Shown: positions 25,514 through 36,559 of the stretch, piece by piece
Position numbering within the stretch: the first letter of the stretch is position 1
How the letters are laid out: each line of letters opens with the position of its first letter
Assembly (NCBI RefSeq): GCF_963678635.1
Contig: NW_026971023.1
Location: 1-64,000, forward strand
Direction: 5' to 3'
DNA length: 64,000 nt
From: Symsagittifera roscoffensis
Taxonomy: Eukaryota; Xenacoelomorpha; Acoela; Convolutidae
Notes under the pieces: generated by a model
Told to the model about the DNA's origin: nothing
The model's input: only the letters and a program-made list of their open reading frames with translations
The model's database searches: none
Program-made: the position numbers and the translations under genes

Positions 25514-26439
25514 GGCTTTGTGATGTTTTTCTTGTTTGATAATTGAAATTTTATCGGTTCAAATTTATTTTTCTGATTGAAGTGTATAATTAGAGCTATA
25601 ATATCTGAGAAAAAGGCAGAAAAAAACATACAATTTAATCAAAATTGACATAAAACACTAACCAATTATCAAATGATTTTCCAGTAATTGTTTTTAAAAA
25701 TTACAGATAAATTTCTTTAATTACTGCATTCATCAAATTTAGGTAAACTTTGTCGCATTTTAACGTAATTACAAAGAAGAATGTATATTTAGTTGAAAAC
25801 ATTATCATTTTTTATCAATTTTTGGAATTTCATTACATGATATCAATTTCTTTTGCCTTAGTTTAAGTTTTTGATTGGTTACATGAACTTCCCCAAAAAT
25901 CATTGGACTCTAAATCAAGAACAAACATTTTATGGTGATTGTTATTACGAAATAAATTGAAAATGGTACAAGTATTCATTTCGAGTTTTTTCAAATTTCT
26001 TTGCTTATTTTAGTAAGAAAATTGATAATATCAAAAGCTTTACTTATTAAGAGTCTAATTAGTTTTAGGAAAACTCATGTAGCCACCAAAAACTCCAATT
26101 AAAGCAAAAACATAAATTGAAAACAACCAATGAAGTTCAGAAAGTCGATAAATAATGATAATGTTTTCAACGAAATGTATATTCTTGTTTGTAATTTTGC
26201 TAAACTGAGGCAAAATTTGTCAAATGATAGCAATAATTAAATAAGTTTATCTGTAATTTCTTAAACAATTATTGAAAAAACTTTTGATAACTGGCTAGTG
26301 TTTTATGTCAATTTTGAACAAATTTTAAGTTTTGTCTGACTTTTTCTCAGATATAATAGCTCTAAATAAACACTTCAGTGAGAAAAAATTAGTTTGGAAC
26401 CAATACTATTTCCTATAATTTTTTTTTTAATCTGAGGTT

Positions 26440-26840
26440 TACAATTATCAACAAACGTAAAATCTCCCAATTCTTGAGACAATTCTCTTAATTCTTATAG
26501 TTGACATCTTGTCTCAAGTATAGTTGACATAGGCAACTTGTTTCATTGCTTCATTCTCTTTTGCAGTGAAGGGTCGAATCTGAATAAAGGGAGGTATGTT
26601 CACACTGTACATCTTGATTTTGACAATCACCATCCTCATGTTTGATGTTGCTATTTTATATAATCTGTTACAGATGTCGAGCTCCTGATCCACAATTGAT
26701 TCTTTGCCAGATTTGTCTTCATATATAGTTACGAGTCCAAGGTTTTCAGCATTGTGAATATCATTATTCCGGATTGCCGATAATGCTTCTCCTTCTTTTT
26801 CATTAAGATAGACTTGTTGAGACTTTCCAAATTGTCCCAA
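26440..26840 (-). pseudogene. accessory gene D, fossil copy D5
   Basis: This is a minus-strand copy of gene D with GQFGKSQQVYLNEKEGEALS near its start and KIKMYSVNIPPFIQIRPF later. It is broken near its 3' end. It is divergent from a C copy to its right. Confidence 0.6.
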
Positions 26841-27139
26841 ATCATTTTCAGATGAAGAGAAATGAGAGAAATGATTTTGAGAATAAATGAAAACGAAAGA
26901 AAGCAGAATGATTCATATGGAAGTTTTGTATGACTTTTCCCAATATGGAAATCGCGTTAATATTACTACAACTACTACTTAAATCCACCAGTTTCTGCAA
27001 AAATTGTTCTTCTAAAAGTCAGCTGCTATGTGTCAAGATCGTTCAGATTATAGAAACAAAACTCTTTTTTACTGTTTTCGTGTACGAATTTTACCAACAA
27101 AATCATAGTGACCAAAAAAAATTGCGTATCTATTCACGA

Positions 27140-27400
27140 TTCTGTTCCCTGGAAAGTTGAAAAATCCATTTGATTTAAATAGGAACATCTCTTAGCCAGA
27201 TTCTTCAGAAGATTTCAATCAGCGGATTTACAGTGTTCAGCATCATTAAGGATGGAAAGGAGCTATAAAAACAACAAGAGTATCAAACAAACGATTCGTT
27301 CAGAAAAAGGTCGAAAAACATTATCTAAGTTCTAATCAAAATTTTGTTTCTACGCAAACTCTGGGCTCAGTTTTTTTAGACAGAAACTGACAACTTCAAC
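27140..27400 (+). pseudogene. accessory gene C, fossil copy C5
   Basis: This is gene C-type DNA in the plus orientation, matching 15,100-15,420 closely (TTAGCCAGATTCTTCAG, the CAACAAGAGTATCAAA block, CTACGCAAACTCTGGGCTCA). It is decayed. Confidence 0.5.
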
Positions 27401-28178
27401 GAAACACAAAAAAAAATTGATTTCTCCAAAATAATTGATTTATATGGTTCTGTACATTTTGAGCGTGTCAATTTTTCTGTATAATTTTAAAAGTTTCTTC
27501 GTAATAATCCTGCCAAAATAACTATATTTCATCTTAAATGCTTTTCAACGAGCAAATTTATGTTACCTTCTTTCAAGATTAAAAAAATGTATCGATTTCT
27601 TAACCAGTAAGCTAAAATTTTTGAGAGAAAAATTTGCATCATGCAACTTTTTTCATGATTTCTTACAAAACAAATACAGAAACCAGACCTATTTTTTCTT
27701 ATGCAAATCCAGATCTACTGAATACAAATATGCAAATAACATATTTCATTATGATCAAAATTAAAAGCAAGAAATTCATTTACTTTAATAATTAACAGTG
27801 CAGTAAAAAGCAAACATATTAAAGGAAAGTTTTCTTAATTTGCAAGTTTTTCTTTGATTTTCAGAAAAAAAATGCCAAAATTGTTAAGAAAAACACTGCA
27901 AGTTGCATGGTCATGTATTGTTGTTCTCGTCTTGTATGCAAATACTGTGATGTTTTTTATCAAGTCTAGACTAAAAACGATCTCAAAAAGTTTAGAAGAA
28001 ATGTTTTTTTTTTACCGTCTTGCAAAACTTTTTTTTTTGCAAATTGCAAAAAAAATATCATTTTTGCAAAAAAGTTTATTACAAAATTTTCCAAAATCTG
28101 TTAACTTATCTCGTTGTTTCTACTTCTTTAAAAAAATCAGATGCAAAAAAAAATAAATTACAAAACACAAGACCAATA
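27401..28178. repeat. TGCAAAA-rich block abutting a Polinton tip
   Basis: This has the same composition as the other blocks between C and B. It ends in ACAAAACACAAGACCAATA, which is the 3' flank of gene B in reverse, and the next bases are the Polinton tip AGTAGTAGATGTTGG. The part from 27,688 on is repeated at 28,310-28,798. Confidence 0.6.
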
Positions 28179-28798
28179 AGTAGTAGATGTTGGAGGTTAA
28201 GTGGGGGGGGGGTTTATCCAACGATTGACTTACACCAATATCGTTTCTTCCAACCATAGGGGGGGGGGGGTTTATGGTTTGTGTGATGGTAAGATAATGG
28301 TAAGAAAAACCTATTTTTTCTTATGCAAATCCAGATCTACTGAATACAAATATGCAAATAATATATTTCATTATGATCAAAATTAAAAGCAAGAAATTCA
28401 TTTACTTTAATAATTAACAGTGCAGTAAAAAGCAAACATATTAAAGGAAAGTTTTCTTAATTTGCAAGTTTTTCTTTGATTTTCAGAAAAAAAATGCCAA
28501 AATTGTTAAGAAAAACACTGCAAGTTGCATGGTCATGTATTGTTGTTCTCGTCTTGTATGCAAATACTGTGATGTTTTTTATCAAGTCTAGACTAAAAAC
28601 GATCTCAAAAAGTTTAGAAGAAATGTTTTTTTTTACCGTCTTGCAAAACTTTTTTTTTGCAAATTGCAAAAAAAATATCATTTTTGCAAAAAAGTTTATT
28701 ACAAAATTTTCCCAAATGTGTTAACTTATCTCGTTGTTCCTACTTCTTTAAAAAAATCAGATGCAAAAAAAATTAAATTACAAAACACAAGACCAATA
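27688..28798. repeat. 622-bp direct duplication of left flank plus tip
   Basis: Sequence 27,688-28,309 is repeated from 28,310 with few differences (one is ATAACATATT against ATAATATATT). The first copy includes a rearranged Polinton tip, 28,179-28,309; the second leads into the full left terminal repeat of the young element. Confidence 0.8.
28203..28270 (+). other. G-run / polB-derived filler / G-run
   Basis: A run of 10 G (28,203-28,212) and a run of 12 G (28,259-28,270) flank 46 bases. Within these, 28,217-28,234 is identical to 31,181-31,198 and 28,233-28,255 is identical to 30,534-30,556, both in the polB region and in the same orientation. The two pieces share CA at their junction. This looks like a repair scar with templated filler at a G-rich site. 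Confidence 0.8.
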
Positions 28799-29390
28799 AG
28801 TAGTAGATGTTGGAGGTTAAGTGGGGGGGGGGGGGGTCCCTGCTGACCCCCATGTATTAAGATAGGGAATAGAGCATCCGGTCAGCAGGCTATGTATTAA
28901 GATTGGGTATAGAGTCTACAATGTATTAAGATAGGGAATACGGATGGTAAGGTTTTATGGTTTGTGTGATGGTAAGATAATGGTAAGAAAAACGTAATTT
29001 TTTTGGTTTTTGTCTAGTTTTTTCGCAAAAATCTCGGCGCGCGTTACCTAATTGGGAACAGTTAATTGTTAATTACGTGTAGATTGTAGAATAAAGGTTA
29101 TGTATTTAGTTTTTTGGTGTATGGTAAGTCAATGGTAAGAGTTTTTGTGCAAAAACTTGGAATTTTTATCAAAAAAAAATTTTCGAAAAACTTCAAAACA
29201 CGATAAGATTTTGTTTAATTTGATCTAATAAAAATTTATTAGATACTTTTTCTTTCTACCTATCTGAATCTATTCTGAACCTACAGAGACTTCGAAAAAA
29301 AAATTGATTTTTTTGAGACAAAAAAAAATAAATTACAATGAAAATATATAAATCACTGCATCGTATATTAAGTTTACCGCAATAATTTAC
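28799..29390 (+). repeat. left terminal inverted repeat of the Polinton
   Basis: This matches the inverse of 46,056-46,547. Shared landmarks in order are AGTAGTAGATGTTGGAG, a G-run, GGCGCGCGTTACCTAATTGG, the TTAATTACGTGTAGA block, the TCAATGGTAAGAGTTTTTG block and ACTGCATCGTAT. Near the tip the motif ATGTATTAAGATAGGGAATA is repeated three times (28,852, 28,892, 28,921). The left copy is about 100 bp longer, mostly because of a GATGGTAAG-rich insert near 28,944-29,010. Confidence 0.9.
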
Positions 29391-29454
29391 ATTTTATTAT
29401 CATGAAACCATAATCATACGACATCTTGAATAATTTATTACATCAGAAGAGTTC

Positions 29455-32400
29455 TTATAAGTCCAATGGTTTTGTATGAATTCCATCATCTTGCACTTGT
29501 CTTTTAGGATAAAAATAACTCAGTCCTTTCTTTGTCTGTTCATATGTAGCAACCATATGATTTATAGTTCTGAATCCTCTAGTAGTAGAAGTTAAGTTGA
29601 TAGCTTCATCGAGTACTCTCCTATACTTTGTTAAAGGTCCATCTCCAGAGTCTTCTAAAACCCGCTTATTCAATCCTTTGCTGCTAAATTTGAATTTGTC
29701 TGACTTGTTGTCATAGCAGCAATATGTCTTGCTACATAAACAGAGCATTTCTGTGCACCTAAATTCTTCTTTGAAAAGTCCCGGCTCCCGCTTATCATGT
29801 TTTTTATGGATACTACAACGCGTTCGAGGAAATAAATTAGATTTTGGATCCGCCTTGAAGGAATCTCTGCAATCACTCTCCCTCATTTTATCCCAAGCAG
29901 CTCTCTTATCTGGTTGGATGCAATCGTACAAATTTTCTTCTGCAAGTGCCAAGTAAAGTGAGTCTGTGTCCATCTCCAACTCTTCAAATTTATTTACATC
30001 ACAGAACTTGTCAAAGAAGTTGTAGTAGAGTTCCAACATTCTCAGTTTTGCATACTGAAGTATGAAAAAACCTACAATGATGGGTTCTCTGTGCTCAATG
30101 GTTGACTTCAATAACTCCACCTCATATAAGTCCTTCTCAACTGTGTTAAGTCTCTTAAACAGTGGTTCATTGATTGCCTTGTGAGTTTTTTCATCGTTCA
30201 GATACTTCGTGATTGTATGCCTGGATCTATCCATGATCTGATATCCATAGGAGGAATTGCCCAAGAGCTTCATTGTTTCTGCTACAACTCCTGATAGAGG
30301 GTTTTCATCTTCTTCTCTTCTAGCATCAACCACTGACTGAACGAAATTATTAAAACATTTCCGAGGAGAATATTCAACAAAACGATAAATTTTGGTGCAT
30401 TGCAAGCCAAGTTCCAAATAAAAGTTGAAGAGAGGAGTTATAACTGTTCCATTTTCTAGCTTGAAGCTGGATATAAGAATTCTCTGTGGATGTTTCAACA
30501 TTTCATTTTCAATAGCATAATTCTTCATATAGTCACCAATATCGTTTCTTCCAACCTCAGTGTTTTTGAAAATTGGAGGAAAATTCGCAAATTTCGATTT
30601 CAGTTCATCTGGAACAACTAAGTCACACTGAACGTAGCCAAAAAGAGATCCATCTTTTATTTTTGCTAGAAGAGAGTCTGTAGAAAGGGGTCTTTTGTAT
30701 GGAAAGTGGGTTCGAACATGATTTTTGATCTTGTCATTAGTTTTGAAATTTTGCCACCACTCACACTCCCACATTTCTTCCACTTTGTATCCTTTCTCTT
30801 TAATGTATTCTCGTCGCATATCATCCATTTCTCTCTTCTTGTTTCCTCGCTCAATATCCTGTTAAGGAATGACGAGCTTCTTGACAAGAACAAAAGTGAT
30901 AGTAGCATCCCATTGCCTCGAATACTGTTTTACAGTGATCACAATAACCGTTCACATTAAAACAGTCAATTTTCTTCTGTTTTCCAGATGTAAAAAAGCT
31001 CAAAATTTTATATTCTGGTCTTGATTCTTGATAGAAAGACATGACCATATTCTCAAAGTTGCGAGTTCGATTATGTCTAGCCTTGAATTTTTGCATATCA
31101 GTGTCAAACTCCCATCGCGTATACAGCCCTGTTGGCATATCTTGGCACATTGAATAGGGGTAAAGCTGGCTCGCATCAATTCCAACGATTGACTTACAAA
31201 TATTTGATGAATCTCTGATAAAGGTTTCGTCTACAACAGCTTTTTGAGTGAACACAATCGAAGGCCCACCGGTCATGTCTTCTCGTATTTTTTCACACAA
31301 ATCTTTATCACTTTCGCAGAATGGATAAAACTTGTAATTTGTAGATTTGTGTAGACATATGTTTGCTAGATTTGGAAGTGTACATCCAAGTTTCAACATG
31401 TCTATCCCTTTGTTATGATAAAACTGAATCATTTTTTGCATTGCTTCCAGGGTTGGAACTACATCTTTGTTGTTGTATCACTGCAAAAAGTCTTTGAAAA
31501 CAGTCATTCCGTTTTTCTGCCAAAATAGTTGTAAGTAACTGTAATTATCTAGTCCAGATGGGGGTACAGTCTTGATTTGAAGCTTTTTTAGTGCTTGCTG
31601 TTCATCAAGTCCACTCTTCCTCAGTTTTTCATAATCAGTAAAGTCTTTGTCTAGAGGATTGTTGTTTCTAAGTTTACTGAAAAATGCTTCATATGGGGGC
31701 AGTCCTGGAAAATCAAGTTTGTCAGGGTTGTCAAACCACTCATAAGGAAAAAATCCTTTTGTTTCACTAGCTTTATAAGCTTTGAGAAATGAGTCCAGAG
31801 TTGTTGCTCCACCCAGAATCTCTGATAAAGGTTTCGTCTACAACAGCTTTTTGAGTGAACACAATCGAAGGCCCACCGGTCATGTCTTCTCGTATTTTTT
31901 CACACAAATCTTTATCACTTTCGCAGAATGGATAAAACTTGTAATTTGTAGATTTGTGTAGACATATGTTTGCTAGATTTGGAAGTGTACATCCAAGTTT
32001 CAACATGTCTATCCCTTTGTTATGATAAAACTGAATCATTTTTTGCATTGCTTCCAGGGTTGGAACTACATCTTTGTTGTTGTATCACTGCAAAAAGTCT
32101 TTGAAAACAGTCATTCCGTTTTTCTGCCAAAATAGTTGTAAGTAACTGTAATTATCTAGTCCAGATGGGGGTACAGTCTTGATTTGAAGCTTTTTTAGTG
32201 CTTGCTGTTCATCAAGTCCACTCTTCCTCAGTTTTTCATAATCAGTAAAGTCTTTGTCTAGAGGATTGTTGTTTCTAAGTTTACTGAAAAATGCTTCATA
32301 TGGGGGCAGTCCTGGAAAATCAAGTTTGTCAGGGTTGTCAAACCACTCATAAGGAAAAAATCCTTTTGTTTCACTAGCTTTATAAGCTTTGAGAAATGAG

Positions 32401-34409
32401 TCCAGAGTTGTTGCTCCACCCAGAAATTTCATAATGTCAAGAAATTGTACATCTCCAAACTTGAAAGATATAAAATCATTTGGTTTTTTGATAACGGATG
32501 TTTATTGCTCTTTATCGCGAATCAAGTAAGGGATTAAGTAGGACTTGATCAAATTTAAGTCGTATCTACCACTGTTAAGTCCAAAAACAGGTAAAGTATT
32601 TATGTATCTCTCCAGATGTTGTTTCAAATCGATGAGTTGATTTTTCTGAATTCGCAAGAATTGTGTTGACATATCTGATTCTTCCGAATCTTCAAAACAT
32701 TCGTCTTCGTACTCAAACTTGTTACTTGAAAAATTCTGGCCTCGCTCAATCAATTGATCAAAGATTTTTTTCATTCTTTCATTGACAGCAACTTCAATAT
32801 CTAGGAAATTTGTTCTCATCTCCAGCTTACTTTTCTCAGCCAACAGTTCGAGCTTGCTTACAAAATCAATAATCAAGTTTTGTGGATCCTTGTTGTACAA
32901 AAAGGCGGGTTCATCAATCAGATTCGATGATATAGATACTGAAATAGGAACATGTTTTCCTATCCAGGTAGTAGTTTGTGTTTCTTTTAGTTCTTCTGCA
33001 GGAACACATATCGACTCAAAATCGAAAATTGCTAAATTTTTGAAGAGTTTTTTATCATCGGAAACTGGAAGATTGAATCCTTCTAGCTTTTCAAACAAGG
33101 TTTTGCGAAGCTCATATACGTTCTTTGGGTAAATATGTTTCACACGATCCTTACATCTCAGAAGATGTTTGTTGAGAAACTCGGATCTTTTGAAGAAACT
33201 ATCACAACTAGGGCATCGGAAACACTTAAAGAAGCTATCTATATCATTTGTATGAATGATATGATTGTTGAATTGCAGTAACTTGACTGTTTTATCAAAT
33301 CTACCAATACTTCTTCGTGCTAGTTCTCCCACATATTCTCCCTCTTGAATATCAAAATCGTAAATAAAGATGTTGCTTTCAATTATTTCCTCGACAACAG
33401 GTAAGTCTTCAACGGAAACTCCACGAAAGTTCTTAGGATCATAACCAGTTTTTGTTATGAATTCTGTAAAATATCTGGAGTTGTGAGTGTCGAGATCATT
33501 GTGTCCGTTCATGTACATGGCCAATGCGCGGAAAAGACACAAATGATCTTTGTAAGGTTCCTTGTCTTTGTTAGATAAAAGACAATTAACTTGCGTATGT
33601 CGTAATAAAGGTTCGGGTAAGACAGAGTCCGGACATCCCATGGGGATGTTTTTAAGCAAAGCAGCAAAAATTGTAACGTTAGTAATTAACTTGAATCTCC
33701 ACTTTGTGTTTTGGCGTTCTTGTGTACCTTGCTCCACAATATCAAAATTTTCTACTTTTCCTTGGATTGTTATCAAATCCGCTTTCGTACAAAGTAAGTG
33801 GGATTTTTCAAACAGAGTATTGTTTTCATGAGCGTAGAAATAACGATATTCACCAGTCTCAATATTTCGAAGAACAAAACCCAAAGCAATGTTGATTTTT
33901 GCGGCAGAGTCGAGCTTGTTGAAGACTTCTTCAAGTTTCTCGTTGATAACTGTAGTATCTAACTTGGACATTTGGAAGTTAAATACATTATGTCTCCCAT
34001 TTTCCATCTCCGTATCCACCAGAAAATGTTGACAAGCACTAAGTTCCTCCTTTAGTTTTTCTCCATCTTCCCCTTCTTCCTCCACAATCTTGTTCAAGTC
34101 GGCCACCGTATCACTTGGCTTCCGTTGTTTCGCTCCATGTTCCTTTCTCCGATGTTGCTGGAGAGAGTAGTAACTTGGGAACTCTTGTTCACAAGAAGAA
34201 CAAACCGTCGACTGCTTCGAACTTGGTTGAGCATGCTTCTTAGCCATATGATAGCTCATTTCTTGTTGATTATAAGTAAAATACTTACAATCAGGGCAAG
34301 AAATAACTCCCTTAGAACAATTTTTTCGATGTCTCGCAGCATCAGATCTCCTGTATTCGTGACCACAGTCCTCACATTTTACTTTCTCGTTTCGGTTAAG
34401 GGCAGGCAT
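29455..34409 (-). pseudogene. Polinton protein-primed DNA polymerase B (broken)
   Basis: This family-B polymerase would copy the linear element using a protein primer. From the N-terminus there are C2H2-type zinc fingers (CEDCGHEYRRSDAARH, CPDCKYFTYNQQEMSYH, CSSCEQEFPSYYSLQQH, and later CPSCDSFFKRSEFLNKH). The 3'-5' exonuclease motifs FDFES and NSGRYDLN follow, then the polymerase motifs DASQLYPYSM (motif A), LLGNSSYGYQ (motif B) and MDTDSLYL (motif C). The four fingers at the front resemble those of other Polinton polymerases. The gene is broken in a few places, so no working polymerase is expected from this copy. It runs leftward from a control region that it shares with gene A. Confidence 0.9.
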
Positions 34410-34597
34410 TATCTAAAAAAATTGGGACTTTTGAAATGTTCCAAATTTAAAAACTTAAAGTACCAATTGAATAAAAATACTTACTTTTCGTGAAGTAACG
34501 AAATGTAAAATTTGAAGTAAAATTCAATTAACTGTTTCTGATTGGCAAACAAAATGAATGATTTAACCCAATAAAATAAGCGTATTTATACTATCAA

Positions 34598-34816
34598 TGA
34601 CGCCTACGCAATAATCCTTTTACGGTAATGACGTCATTCTTTGAATAGAAGTGACGTCGCCGCCTACGCAATTTTCCTTTTATGGTAATGACGTCATTCT
34701 ATATTTAGAAGTAACGTCACCACCTACGCAAGGTTCCTTTTATGAAAATGACGTTATTCTAGAAATAGAAATGACGTCAACACCCACACAATTTTCCTAT
34801 TATGGTAATGACGTCA
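34598..34816. promoter_or_regulatory. CRE array with 60-bp period upstream of polB
   Basis: The palindrome TGACGTCA or a close variant sits at 34,629, 34,689, 34,749 and 34,809, exactly 60 bp apart. A second set lies at 34,652, 34,712 and 34,772, 23 bp after the first set. Between them is CACCTACGCAA or a variant. TGACGTCA is the consensus site of CREB/ATF bZIP factors. The array lies about 190 bp upstream of the polB start and also upstream of gene A, so I infer a shared control region; a replication role is also possible. Confidence 0.75.
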
Positions 34817-34928
34817 TTCCTTTGAAAGTTCTAGAATTTTCCAGAAAAACTTTCAACCAATCAGAACTAAGCAGTTTCTAGTCATAACTTTGGATCCAAA
34901 ATATTCATTTTTGAAGAATGTCAATTAA

Positions 34929-35504
34929 AAAGCATCTGAACTTCCTCGATTACTCTACAAGAAAAAAGAAAATATTCCGTGTGATTTCCTTATTGATGAA
35001 ATAGATGTAGATTCTTACTTTTTTCACAATTTTTTGGACGTTTATGTTGTCCAAAATAGAGTTCTCCGACTAAGTAAAGGTCTCTTTAGAGAAACTTACT
35101 CAATCAAAGAGTTTACTTTTGATTCACATATTGCGTATCAAAGCTATAAACTTACAGCTGAGTTACACTTGACTAGAAAAGAAATTTTATTTATTTTAGA
35201 AAATTTGAAGTTGATAAAAAAATCGTACGATAATATTTCAAAAACTCTTTTTATTCCATATCCAACTCCCAAATTTGTCAAAACTCCCCAGCAAAGTTCT
35301 TTATTCCTCCATTTTTTTAAGGAATTTCAAAGTTCAAAATCTTGCATGATCAGGTTTGGTATCAGATTTCCAGAGATTTGCTTTGAAAAATTCATCAACT
35401 TTGAGTTATCATCTCAAATCTACATCAAAATTAAAGAACTTGAATATCTGCTGAAAAATAAGCAATTTGTCATCGATTATATACAAAAAATTCAGTTAAC
35501 TTGA
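34929..35504 (+). CDS. Polinton accessory gene A, unknown function (fossil)
   Basis: This open plus-strand frame has no ATG in its first part; the first methionine could lie in an upstream exon or the copy could be altered. The product of up to about 190 residues is mixed helix and strand, with an aromatic-rich middle (SLFLHFFKEF) and a lysine-rich C-terminal third. I recognise no family and see no membrane segment. It follows the CRE array and precedes the gene B control region. Confidence 0.45.
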   Translation, partial: KASELPRLLYKKKENIPCDFLIDEIDVDSYFFHNFLDVYVVQNRVLRLSKGLFRETYSIKEFTFDSHIAYQSYKLTAELHLTRKEILFILENLKLIKKSYDNISKTLFIPYPTPKFVKTPQQSSLFLHFFKEFQSSKSCMIRFGIRFPEICFEKFINFELSSQIYIKIKELEYLLKNKQFVIDYIQKIQLT

Positions 35505-35670
35505 TGAGAAAACTTGCAGAGATGTTACTTTTATTAATTTTTCTTCTTTTGTTACTTATATCGGCAATATTTCTTATTTTTACAGCAAACAAATTTCGGT
35601 CATTTATTTTTGCGATTGCTTTTGTGTATAGTTTTACTTATTTGGAAGACTTAAATCCTTAAAAGATTCC

Positions 35671-35849
35671 TCTGATTGGATATGACAACTTGAACAAAAA
35701 TGATTATTTTTGTGATTGGAAACGACAATGTGTAAAATGGAGCTTTGTTTCCAATTGGACACGAGTTTTCTATAAGAATTCCATAAAAGGAAACTAAAAT
35801 CTGATTGGACACGACTACATTCCAAATAAGGAAAATTCATTCTGATTGG
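35671..35849 (+). promoter_or_regulatory. gene B control region: five CCAAT boxes and a CArG box
   Basis: CCAAT boxes, written ATTGG on this strand, occur at about 35,674, 35,714, 35,752, 35,803 and 35,844, several in the frame GATTGGACACGA. CCAAATAAGG, a perfect CC(A/T)6GG box, lies at 35,822-35,831. The known binders of these cores are NF-Y and SRF/MADS factors. The region is kept in the fossil B copies, where it forms the centre of two palindromes. Confidence 0.55.
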
Positions 35850-36031
35850 TTAAACCCACACATTCCAGTTGAAGGTACCCCTCTCTCTTAACTAAAAATC
35901 ATTTTATTTTCAACTTAACTACCGTCAACTACCTCCTCTCTCAGCTCTAAATACAATAATTTCAACATAACTACCGGCAACTTTCTCACTCTCATCTTGT
36001 TTTTAATCATTTACTCAACTTATTGCTCAAA

Positions 36032-36526
36032 ATGATCTTCTCAGTACAAAACAACAACCTTATGTTCTCGGTGGAATTTTCGGCTGATTTAGTACAAATC
36101 CAAGTGCGAGAAACAGTTTGTGGAGTTTTTCTGGCACGAATGGACATCCCAATCCAAGTCTGGCATATGGTGGAAGTAATGCGAAGGGATTTCAACGAAC
36201 ATCATATAACGCAAGTACCTCCTACAGAGAATCAACTTGGAGAAATGCAAATGATGGAGGAAGTGGCCGAGCATGTGGGAATGAACTACACCGAAATTCC
36301 TGACTCTAGATATGTAGCCCAACCATTCGACGATTTCCTCTTTCCTTGGGAAGAGGGATCTGTGGACAACCCAATTACCATCGAAGAGGATGAAGGGTTC
36401 TCTGAGCCAAGAACTCCAGTCAGCGAACCACCAAGACAACCACCAGTGATGGAGGCAAGACCAGCATTGAGAACTTGCAAAATTTTGAGAACTCAGCTGC
36501 TCGACAGCTCTTTGATTTGTAAATAA
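36032..36526 (+). CDS. Polinton accessory gene B, unknown function
   Basis: This frame of 164 codons starts from the ATG at 36,032, the position matching the start of all other B copies. The N-terminal half is compact with alternating hydrophobic residues (MIFSVQNNNLMFSVEF, IQVWHMVEVM), followed by a helical stretch MMEEVAEHVG. The C-terminal half is acidic and proline-rich (IEEDEGFSEPRTPVSEPP), like an interaction tail or activation domain. I do not recognise the family. At least five further full or partial copies lie between 16.3 and 21.7 kb, which makes this the most amplified gene of the region. It is preceded by CCAAT and CArG motifs. Confidence 0.6.
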   Translation: MIFSVQNNNLMFSVEFSADLVQIQVRETVCGVFLARMDIPIQVWHMVEVMRRDFNEHHITQVPPTENQLGEMQMMEEVAEHVGMNYTEIPDSRYVAQPFDDFLFPWEEGSVDNPITIEEDEGFSEPRTPVSEPPRQPPVMEARPALRTCKILRTQLLDSSLICK

Positions 36527-36559
36527 ATTGGCTACTGTCTTGTGCTTTGTAATTTAATT

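Larger units (their letters stand above)
25025..26860. repeat. palindrome P3: tail-to-tail gene D copies
   Basis: Copy D4 with its downstream DNA (to about 25,915) is repeated in inverse from about 26,050 to 26,860. The arms share the blocks GAAAACATTATCAT, AAATTGACATAAAACACTA and AGAGCTATAATATCTGAGAA. The centre of about 135 bp holds a fragment of the ORF E region (ATGGTACAA at 25,963). Confidence 0.75.

Noticed and set aside
32782-33132. Plus-strand ORFs inside polB
   Set aside because: These are shadows of the minus-strand polymerase frame. The polymerase motifs are all on the minus strand.
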